Assembly: GCA_003557765.1 (NCBI GenBank)
Contig: PWNO01000316.1
Location: 1-38,274, forward strand
Direction of reading: 5' to 3'
Source of the DNA: Bacteroidales bacterium
Lineage (GTDB): Bacteria; Bacteroidota; Bacteroidia; Bacteroidales; UBA7960
DNA: 38,274 nucleotides
Below the pieces are notes generated by a model. The model ran no database searches, had not been told where the DNA came from, and worked only from the letters and a program-made list of their open reading frames with translations. Shown here piece by piece: positions 1 through 6,819 of the stretch; within the stretch, counting starts at the first letter, position 1, and every line of letters starts with the position of its first letter. Position numbers and translations under genes: made by a program.

Positions 1-231
1 CCCCACCTGTATGTGCACAAATGGGATACACCCATGTTGGTCATTCACGGGGCCAAAGATTACAGGGTGCCATACATTGAAGGCTTGCAAGCTTTCAATG
101 CAGCGCAGCTTCAGGGCATCCCAAGCCGGCTGTTGTTCTTCCCCGAAGAAAACCACTGGGTGCTTACCCCCCAAAACGGGATCCTCTGGCAGCGGGAGTT
201 CTTTGGCTGGCTCGATCAATGGTTGAAATAG
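1..231 (+). CDS. S9-family (prolyl oligopeptidase/DPP-type) peptidase, C-terminal fragment
   Basis: The reading frame is open from base 1, so only the last 76 codons are present and the true start lies outside the window. The fragment is the end of an alpha/beta-hydrolase. A beta-strand (MLVIHG) leads into the Asp turn GAKDYRVPY near residue 20, the usual position of the catalytic Asp. A later ENHWVL segment supplies the catalytic His. The C-terminal helix ends FFGWLDQWLK, typical of S9 peptidases, which are commonly periplasmic or secreted in Bacteroidota. The nucleophile Ser is off the left edge, so activity cannot be judged. It could be another alpha/beta-hydrolase, but the DYRVPY turn favours S9. 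Confidence 0.85.
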   Translation, partial: PHLYVHKWDTPMLVIHGAKDYRVPYIEGLQAFNAAQLQGIPSRLLFFPEENHWVLTPQNGILWQREFFGWLDQWLK

Positions 232-327
232 CTCGCCTGAAATGCACGCATCAGTCACCCGGGACTGATGTCCTTCGGGTGTCTGATGCGTATAACTTTT
301 GACTGTATGCATACAAAACGAAAGGAA

Positions 328-1386
328 ATGAAGAAGCATAAAAAGCTTACCTGGCAGGAAGTGCTGGTGATTGTCATGGTGATGATCCTGGCCCTGTTGC
401 TTATCTTCTCGCGTGGCTTCCGTGCTGCAAGGCGGGTGGAATGGCAGGCTCCGGACCAGGCTGCCATCGTATTGGCCAGCATGCCAGGAGGGTGTTTTTC
501 CACAGTGCCTCCGATAAAGCAGCATTTACATTTGGATGGAAATATGCAAACGCATGGCCAACATCATCATCAGGCCCTCCAGGATCATATGCGCCATATG
601 GATTTGCACAATAAGCATATTGAAGAAACGAGACATAAACATAAACACCCGTCAGACAATGGGCGTTTATTTTCTAAACACGACAGGGATATGATGGACG
701 ATGCATCGGGTTTTGGTGATATCACCATGGACATGTTGCTTGGCCGGATCGATCCGGAATCAGATGAAGCAGGTTTCGTAGAGATTTCGCGCAAGTACGC
801 CAATCGTCAGGGCATGTTTTTGCGGCGGGAGGCGATGAAAGCCTTGATAGAAATGCATGCGGCTGCTGAAAAAGAAGGCTTGCAGCTGGTGGTCTTGTCT
901 GCCACCAGGACTTTTTCTCACCAGAAACGCATCTGGGAGAACAAATGGCATGGAATCAGCTTGTTGCACGGTGATATCCTGGCGACGGACATCGATGACC
1001 CTGTGGAGCGGTCCAGGGAGATTCTCAGATTCAGTGCCATGCCAGGCACCTCCAGGCACCACTGGGGCACCGATGTCGACTTAAACAGTTTGCAAAACAG
1101 CTATTTTGAGCATGGCCGGGGAAAGCTTCTTTACCAGTGGCTGAAGGCAAACGCTGCTGATTTTGGCTTTTGTCAGCCCTATACTGCGCATGGCAAAAAG
1201 CGTGTGGGAGGATACGATGAGGAAAGATGGCATTGGTCATATAAACCGCTTGCTTCTGTTTTTTACCACGCTTTTGCTGAGCAGGTTAGTTATGAAGATA
1301 TTGATGGCTTTGATGGAGCGGAAACCGCCAGGAAAATGCGGGTAATTGAAGATTATGTCCTGGATGTGAACAAAGACTGTTTCTGA
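328..1386 (+). CDS. Membrane-anchored VanY-like M15 peptidase with His-rich linker
   Basis: The protein has 352 residues and should trim peptidoglycan stem peptides (LD/DD-carboxypeptidase) outside the cytoplasmic membrane. Start ATG 328 is chosen because it gives a basic N-tail followed by one hydrophobic segment (about residues 11-28). In-frame starts at 268 and 307 would only add an unlikely extension. Residues 65-107 are extremely His-rich (13 His in 43). The M15B catalytic part follows: SATRTFSHQ near 191, the zinc motif SRHHWGTDVD at 242-251 (ligands His244 and Asp251) and RWHWSY near 300 (ligand His302). All expected catalytic residues are visible. The gene converges on the mobA-like gene with 26 bases between stops. 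The His-rich insert is not a standard part of VanY and may bind metal. Confidence 0.85.
   Translation: MKKHKKLTWQEVLVIVMVMILALLLIFSRGFRAARRVEWQAPDQAAIVLASMPGGCFSTVPPIKQHLHLDGNMQTHGQHHHQALQDHMRHMDLHNKHIEETRHKHKHPSDNGRLFSKHDRDMMDDASGFGDITMDMLLGRIDPESDEAGFVEISRKYANRQGMFLRREAMKALIEMHAAAEKEGLQLVVLSATRTFSHQKRIWENKWHGISLLHGDILATDIDDPVERSREILRFSAMPGTSRHHWGTDVDLNSLQNSYFEHGRGKLLYQWLKANAADFGFCQPYTAHGKKRVGGYDEERWHWSYKPLASVFYHAFAEQVSYEDIDGFDGAETARKMRVIEDYVLDVNKDCF
520..648 (+). other. His-rich segment encoded inside the VanY-like gene
   Basis: These 43 codons (residues 65-107 of the VanY-like protein) encode 13 histidines, including HHH, RHKHKH and repeated HxxH/HxH spacings. The segment lies between the membrane anchor and the catalytic domain. 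The surrounding reading frame is unbroken. Zinc or copper storage or sensing is an inference from composition alone. Confidence 0.8.
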
Positions 1387-1412
1387 TTTCTTTCGGCTTT
1401 GCTGACTGTTGG

Positions 1413-1991
1413 TTACAGGTCACCCGGATAATTGATGTTGTGAAAGATATCCGGCGCGTAGAAAGCTTCCTGATCAACTCGTATGTAGAGCACATGCATG
1501 CCGTTGTGCGCTACAATAATCTTATACTTCTCTTCTTTGAGTGCTTGTTCTATCGCGGGCAGGCTTTTTTTATGATAAGCTGCACATAAGGTTTCAATGT
1601 ACTTTCCATGTGCCGGCATAATGGCATCATGATCCGCCATGTGTTGGAGAAGAAAAGAATATGTTGTTGTTGGGATGTGTGGCGTATCGCAGGCGATGAA
1701 TAATGCGGTATCCTTGCCGGCATTGTATAAGCCGCTGTGGATGCCTGCCAGTGGGCCACATCCCGGGTAGAAATCGGTCATCACCGGCAGGCCAAAATCC
1801 GCATACTGCGCTGGCTTGTTGGAGATGATCAGGAGTTCATCGCATAATGGACGGATGATGTCTGCGGCATGCAATACAAGGGGCTTGCCCCTGTAGGGGT
1901 ATAAGCCTTTGTCCTGACCGAAACGTGCGCTGCGCCCCCCCGCAAGGACGACCCCGGTGACGGATGTATTTGTATTGAGATGGCTGGACAA
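1413..1991 (-). CDS. mobA: MobA-like molybdenum cofactor guanylyltransferase
   Basis: This 192-residue cytoplasmic protein matches the MobA family, which transfers GMP from GTP to molybdopterin to make the guanine dinucleotide cofactor. The N-terminal nucleotide-binding signature LAGGRSARFGQDKGL (residues 16-30) has the family's GG..R.G.DK pattern. GCGPLAGIHSGL (about 77-88) and the metal-binding ACDTPHI (about 99-105) follow in the expected order. Length is normal. It is separated from feoB by 220 bases, so it may have its own promoter. Related CTP:molybdopterin or sugar nucleotidyltransferases share the fold; the PLAGIHSGL motif favours MobA. No other Moco-synthesis gene is visible here. 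Confidence 0.85.
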   Translation of the reverse strand: MSSHLNTNTSVTGVVLAGGRSARFGQDKGLYPYRGKPLVLHAADIIRPLCDELLIISNKPAQYADFGLPVMTDFYPGCGPLAGIHSGLYNAGKDTALFIACDTPHIPTTTYSFLLQHMADHDAIMPAHGKYIETLCAAYHKKSLPAIEQALKEEKYKIIVAHNGMHVLYIRVDQEAFYAPDIFHNINYPGDL

Positions 1992-2050
1992 AATGCTTAT
2001 AAGGGTTTAAGTTGCCTGAGGTGTTTTCGATGTGCTTTTTTTGCGACGTG

Positions 2051-2074
2051 TTACTGGGTTATGGAGTTATTGGG
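2051..2074. repeat. Three copies of a TTAnTGGG-like 8-mer
   Basis: The 220-base gap between mobA and feoB contains TTACTGGG, TTATGGAG and TTATTGGG end to end, in exact 8-base register. It is a small degenerate tandem repeat. No gene, hairpin terminator or clear promoter was recognised elsewhere in this gap. Confidence 0.5.
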
Positions 2075-2211
2075 TTTCTGCAAGCGCCTGGTAAACCTTA
2101 ACTTCGTACATTCAGCCCTCTATATCTTCTTGCATCTTACTACATGCGTCTAACCTCCCCTCTACCCCGGTGCACATACCCCCCCTGATTAGATCAAGAC
2201 ATATATCAACT

Positions 2212-4737
2212 TCAGAACCCCAGCAAAGTTCCTCCCTGGAAGATCACGAATGCCACCAGCCAGGCGACCGCGGTTGTATAAATCACTGTAAAGATACCCC
2301 ACTTCCAGTGGCCGGCTTCGCGTGATATGGTGGCGATCACCCCGATGCAGGGGAAGTAGAGCAGGGTAAACATCATGAATGCCAAAGCCACCAGTGGAGT
2401 GAACACTGGTTCTCCCTTACGTGGGCCAGACGTGTAGGTCTGCCCCTGGATTTTCTCCACAAGCGTCTGGCTGTGTGCATGCACACTTTCTTCTACCTGG
2501 TATAGGACGGCAATGGTGCTGACCACGATTTCCTTGGCTGCCACACCAGAAAGGATGCTGATAGTCATTTTCCAGTCGAATCCCAGTGGCTCCATGACCG
2601 GCTGTACGGTTTTACCAAGCACGCCTATAAAGCTGTTTTCCTGTCGCTCCAGGTAAAGATTCGCTTCAAGGTTACGGATGGCCATCTTCTTCTCCTCCTT
2701 CAGCTGATCTATCATTGCACTATCTTCTTCTGCAATTGCCGCTTTATGTGCTGCATATTCTGCTTCGATGCTTGCTCTTTTTTCCTGCATGGTATCAGCA
2801 TAGCTGGTGCCATTAGGAAAATACCCAAGTGCCCAGATGATCATGGAGGCGATCAGAATGATGCCACCAATCTTTTTCAGGTAATGCACCGCTTTGCCCC
2901 ACATGTGATTTGTGGTGGCTCTCATTGTGGGGATTCGGTAGGGGGGCAGCTCCATCACAAAGGGCGCTTCCTCGGTGCGAAACAGGAATCGCTTGAACAG
3001 CAGGGCCGTTGCAATCGCCATCAAAATGCCTGTGGCATAAATGATAAAGAGAATGGTACCCTGGTAGCTTGCAAAGAAAGCAGATATGAACAGTACATAG
3101 ATCGGAAGACGGGCACTGCAGGAGATGAAAGGGTTGATCAGCATGGTGATCATCCGGTCGTTGCGGTTAGCCAGGGTTCGTGTAGCCATGATTGCAGGCA
3201 CGTTACAACCAAATCCCATGAGCAAGGGAATAAACGACTTGCCATGTAATCCGATGCGGTGCATAAGCTTATCCATGATAAATACGGCCCGCGACATGTA
3301 ACCCGTGTCTTCCATCAGGCTGATGAAGAAAAACAGGATCATGATGTTGGGGAGAAACACCAATACACCCCCCACGCCGCTGATCACTCCATTGATCATC
3401 AGGTCCTTGAATGGTCCAGGGGCCATACGGACATCCAGAAACCCATTCAGTGACTCCACGCCTCCTTCAATCCAATCCATGGGATAACTGCCCAGGAAGA
3501 AGGTGGCGGAAAACATAAACCACATGAAGAAAAGAAAGAGCGGGAACCCAAAAAGTTTATGCGTCAGGAAAGTGTCGATGACCTCACTGGTTTTTCTTTT
3601 TTCAGACTCCCCAGGCTGCATGGTCTCTTTCAGGGCGCCGGCAATAAACCGATATTTCAGGTCGGTGATGACCGATTCGGAGGGTTCTCCAAATTCTTTT
3701 TCAATTCTTTGCGCCTCTTCGCTTGCCGCAGACAGGATCTTCTCTTTGTTATGACAATGATCGGTGATCGTTTTGATGGCCTCTTTGTCCTGCTCAAGCA
3801 ACTTGATCGCCAAAAAACGGGAAGATACCAGGTCTGTAAGCTGCTCATTGCCCTTCTTTTTGATCAATAATTGTAGCCTGCTTATGGAGCATTCCACCTC
3901 CTGGCCGTGATGAATATGTATATGGCGCAAGGTTTCATCACGGTCTTCATACACCTCAATCACTTTGTTGAAAACATCCTTTACGCCTTTGCCTTTATGA
4001 CTTATCGTGGGCACCACAGGCACCCCAATCAATTTTCCAAGGGCTTCGTAATCTAGCTGATCCCCCTTCTGCTGCATCTCGTCATACATATTTAGTACCA
4101 TCACCACTTTGATGTCCATGTCGATCAGCTGAGTGGTGAGATAGAGATTGCGCTCCAGGTTGGAGCCGTCCACGATGTTGATCACCACGTCGGGCAACTT
4201 ATTGGTGATGAAGTCGCGCACAAAGATCTCTTCTGGTGTGTATGCCGAAATGGAATACGTACCAGGCAGGTCAGTGATGTTGAAGCGATATCCATTGAGG
4301 TTGTAATGTGCCTCCTTGGCTTCCACAGTCACCCCGCTATAGTTGCCCACCCTTTCGCGTGAGCCTGAGGCGTGATTGAAAAACGTGGTTTTCCCGCTGT
4401 TGGGATTTCCCACCAGGGCGACATTGATCTGGCTTCCCGGCTTTCTGAAGGTTGTGGCCTTAGCTGTCTCGAAAACCCCATCGAAGCGCTCTTCCTTTGC
4501 CAGGCGGAATTCTTTCTCCGGGATCACATCGATGAGCTTGGACTCATTGCGACGCAAAGACACGTTATACCCCATCACCTGGTATTCAATCGGATCACGC
4601 AAAGGGGCTTTTTTGATGACCTTAACGGTTTTACCAACCACAAAACCCATTTCAATGATTCTTCTGCGAAACCCTCCGCGACCCTTTACCTTGGTAATGA
4701 TGCCCCTCTCTCCATTCTGAAGATCATGCAGTGTCAT
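2212..4737 (-). CDS. feoB: FeoA-FeoB fusion, ferrous iron transporter
   Basis: This 841-residue inner-membrane protein imports Fe(II). Residues 1-75 form a FeoA-type SH3 domain, normally a separate small protein. The G-domain follows: G1 GNPNSGKT (110-117), G3 DLPG (156-159) and G4 NMYD (216-219). A helical GDI-like region precedes a multi-spanning membrane part that starts near residue 395 and includes the conserved GFGCNVPA motif (508-515). An unusual charged helical stretch (about 655-705, Glu/Lys/Ala-rich, probably coiled coil) sits between two membrane segments. Expression is likely driven by the TAnnTTTG element 51-58 bases upstream. No Fur box was recognised. The FeoA-FeoB fusion is known in Bacteroidota. 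Confidence 0.96.
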   Translation of the reverse strand: MTLHDLQNGERGIITKVKGRGGFRRRIIEMGFVVGKTVKVIKKAPLRDPIEYQVMGYNVSLRRNESKLIDVIPEKEFRLAKEERFDGVFETAKATTFRKPGSQINVALVGNPNSGKTTFFNHASGSRERVGNYSGVTVEAKEAHYNLNGYRFNITDLPGTYSISAYTPEEIFVRDFITNKLPDVVINIVDGSNLERNLYLTTQLIDMDIKVVMVLNMYDEMQQKGDQLDYEALGKLIGVPVVPTISHKGKGVKDVFNKVIEVYEDRDETLRHIHIHHGQEVECSISRLQLLIKKKGNEQLTDLVSSRFLAIKLLEQDKEAIKTITDHCHNKEKILSAASEEAQRIEKEFGEPSESVITDLKYRFIAGALKETMQPGESEKRKTSEVIDTFLTHKLFGFPLFLFFMWFMFSATFFLGSYPMDWIEGGVESLNGFLDVRMAPGPFKDLMINGVISGVGGVLVFLPNIMILFFFISLMEDTGYMSRAVFIMDKLMHRIGLHGKSFIPLLMGFGCNVPAIMATRTLANRNDRMITMLINPFISCSARLPIYVLFISAFFASYQGTILFIIYATGILMAIATALLFKRFLFRTEEAPFVMELPPYRIPTMRATTNHMWGKAVHYLKKIGGIILIASMIIWALGYFPNGTSYADTMQEKRASIEAEYAAHKAAIAEEDSAMIDQLKEEKKMAIRNLEANLYLERQENSFIGVLGKTVQPVMEPLGFDWKMTISILSGVAAKEIVVSTIAVLYQVEESVHAHSQTLVEKIQGQTYTSGPRKGEPVFTPLVALAFMMFTLLYFPCIGVIATISREAGHWKWGIFTVIYTTAVAWLVAFVIFQGGTLLGF

Positions 4738-4787
4738 AGCCTATATTTTTGCCTTAATGCTTTTATTTAGATTGAATTAAAACAGTG

Positions 4788-4821
4788 CAAATATAGCTAA
4801 TTTTGGTCAACCGAATACAAA
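4788..4821 (-). promoter_or_regulatory. Putative Bacteroidota-type promoter of feoB
   Basis: On the minus strand TATATTTG (4788-4795) matches the -7 consensus TAnnTTTG exactly. A TTTG (4818-4821) lies 22 bases upstream, slightly longer than the usual spacing of about 19-21. The -33 element overlaps the end of the upstream terminator stem. The predicted leader is roughly 45 bases. Confidence 0.45.
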
Positions 4822-4858
4822 AGACCCGGTGCAATAATCTTCATTGCATCGGGTCTTT
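4820..4858 (-). terminator. Intrinsic terminator between the lipoprotein gene and feoB
   Basis: A 16-bp stem (4820-4835 with 4843-4858, a single G-T-type mismatch) closes a 7-base loop. Read on the minus strand it is followed by a T-rich tract. It lies 82 bases after the lipoprotein gene's stop and ahead of feoB, so it should end the lipoprotein transcript. Confidence 0.8.
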
Positions 4859-4939
4859 GTACATGGTTGACAGATTGGTCAACATGCCCAATCCGCGTGA
4901 TTAATCATAACAATGTCAGTTTCCGGAAGGATGGGGCCA

Positions 4940-5365
4940 TTATTCGCCCTCTAGCTTACTTCTCACCTCTTCAGATAATTTATTTCTGGTCTCGCTGACT
5001 TCCTGGTAGACCTGTTGCAGGTTTAATCTGACATCCTCCCAGTTTTCAAGGGTTGCTTCACGCACTGCTTCAGATTGTTCATCGAGGATTTCAATCTGGG
5101 CTTTCAATTCCTTTTTGGCTTCCTTAAGGTGTTCTTCCAGTTCACCCTCTGCTTCTTCCAGTTCTTCTTCAATATAGTCTATGCGTTCCTGGATATCGTT
5201 TCTAAGCATGCGGACCTGCATCTCTGTTTCTTCTTTAACCTCTTCGAGCTGCCCTTCCTGCGCTGCCCGCTGTCCGCCGCCTCCACAGGAAGCCATCGTC
5301 ATGGCAACGATAACAAAAGCAACAAGTGGCAAAGATCTGCGATAATTTTTTAAAATGCTTTTCAT
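4940..5365 (-). CDS. Small coiled-coil lipoprotein, function unknown
   Basis: This 141-residue protein has a basic N-tail, a hydrophobic signal segment and the lipobox TMASC (lipidated Cys near residue 27), followed by a GGGG linker. It should therefore be a membrane lipoprotein. The rest is almost entirely charged heptad-like helix rich in Glu, Lys, Leu and Gln, consistent with a long coiled coil. I do not recognise a family, although the layout resembles small periplasmic spacer or Lpp-like helices. It stands alone between the amidohydrolase pair (122 bases upstream) and a strong terminator downstream. A link with either neighbour is not supported by spacing. Confidence 0.75.
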   Translation of the reverse strand: MKSILKNYRRSLPLVAFVIVAMTMASCGGGGQRAAQEGQLEEVKEETEMQVRMLRNDIQERIDYIEEELEEAEGELEEHLKEAKKELKAQIEILDEQSEAVREATLENWEDVRLNLQQVYQEVSETRNKLSEEVRSKLEGE

Positions 5366-5487
5366 GGTGATTTTTTTTGTTTATAAAATTGGATGGTTGA
5401 AAGTTTTATTATGCTGCAATATGCAACTTTTCTGTCGCTAATTTTTCCGAAATTTACAAAAAAAGATGGAAATAAAAAACATGCTGT

Positions 5488-6792
5488 CTAAGGATTTCCT
5501 TGCCGTTGCTTTTCTTTATATTGCTTGTAAAGTCTTTTGTGTTTGTCAAGCATCTGAATCTTGCGACCTTGGATAAAAACCTGTTCTTTTTTTGTCCACA
5601 TTTCGAGTGCATTTCCATCCGTGATCATGAATGTGGCGTGTTTACCTGGTTCAAGGCTTCCGACGAGGTCATCAATGCCCAATATCCTTGCGGCGTCGAT
5701 AGTGATGGCACTCAAGGCCTTTTCTTCAGGCAGTCCAAAGGCCACTGCGGATGCTGCGTGGTGGTGGATGCGGTAGGTGCTGGCTGCGCCGGCATCACCT
5801 GTGATAAAGAAGTCCACGCCTGCTTCATATAGTTTTCGGGGTATGCCATAGCCCTCGTCGTAGCCCTCCCAGTTCCTTGCCGGACCCGATATGACCCCGG
5901 TGAGCATTACAGAAACATTTTCTTCTGCCAGCTGATCAGCAACCAGGTCAAGGTCTCGTCTGCCTGCCAGCACCATTTGCAAGTTTTCTTTTTTTGCCCA
6001 GGCGATGGCTGCCTGTATCTGGCGCACTTCTCCCACGGATATGATAACCGGCATTTGTCCATCTAGCACCGGCTTCATGGCTTCCCATCGTACATCCAGA
6101 GGGTGGTGCAGGTCGGGGTTTTCTACTGTGCCTTGTTGTGCCCGCTGGTATCTTCTGGCTTTTTCAAAAGCTTCTTCAAGCAATGCTATTTGTTTGGCAT
6201 AATGATCTTTATCGCGCATGGTTGGCCACTCGATGATCATTCCGAGGCCTTCCCGCAGGGTCATTTCTTCCCATGTCCAGCCATCTGTCATCATGGCTGC
6301 CGGCATGCCAGCGATCAGGCTGCCGCGAGGGGTGGGCACCACAGTGGTTACTCCATGTGCGGCGGCCACTGGCAAATGTTCGCTTGTCGGGTGAAAAGCG
6401 ACCTGGGCGCGGATGTTGGGGTTTATCTCACCTATTTCCTGCAGGTCGGTGCTTTCCCGGATTCGGGCAATCTCCATTAGTCCGATGGTGCTTTGCCCCT
6501 GAATGAAGCCCGGATACACGTGTTTGCCTGTGGCTTCAATGACTTTCGCATCTTCCGGAATGCTTATGTCGTGGCCAATGGCCGTGATGATCCCATCTTC
6601 AAAAACCATAGTGCCTTCTTCGATGACACCATTGGTAATGGTATGTATGGTGCCTCCGGTTATGGCTATGGGGCCCTCCTGGGCTGGTGCCGGGGTTTGT
6701 GCCAGAGACATGTTGCCCCCCATCGATAGCATAAGGAAAAGCGTGAAGGCAATAAACTGTTTTAAGGCCTGATAGATGTATGTGTAAAACAT
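5488..6792 (-). CDS. Secreted amidohydrolase-like protein with lost metal ligands
   Basis: The 434-residue protein has an N-terminal signal segment ending near SLAQ (about residues 13-31). It then has the amidohydrolase composite beta-sandwich and TIM-barrel layout, with GKHVYPGFIQGQS at the first metal site and a family-typical C-terminal SLEPGKHATFMI. The key positions are substituted. The HxH after PGxID is absent (IQGQS), the barrel HxH region reads IISVGEV, and only the late Asp (FITGDAGA) is kept. It is probably non-hydrolytic or has a different chemistry. It sits 27 bases after the larger amidohydrolase gene in the same direction, so the two are likely co-transcribed and may form a catalytic plus accessory pair. 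Substrate is unknown. Confidence 0.8.
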   Translation of the reverse strand: MFYTYIYQALKQFIAFTLFLMLSMGGNMSLAQTPAPAQEGPIAITGGTIHTITNGVIEEGTMVFEDGIITAIGHDISIPEDAKVIEATGKHVYPGFIQGQSTIGLMEIARIRESTDLQEIGEINPNIRAQVAFHPTSEHLPVAAAHGVTTVVPTPRGSLIAGMPAAMMTDGWTWEEMTLREGLGMIIEWPTMRDKDHYAKQIALLEEAFEKARRYQRAQQGTVENPDLHHPLDVRWEAMKPVLDGQMPVIISVGEVRQIQAAIAWAKKENLQMVLAGRRDLDLVADQLAEENVSVMLTGVISGPARNWEGYDEGYGIPRKLYEAGVDFFITGDAGAASTYRIHHHAASAVAFGLPEEKALSAITIDAARILGIDDLVGSLEPGKHATFMITDGNALEMWTKKEQVFIQGRKIQMLDKHKRLYKQYKEKQRQGNP

Positions 6793-6819
6793 TTTAGATG
6801 AATTTGGAGTGGTTATATT

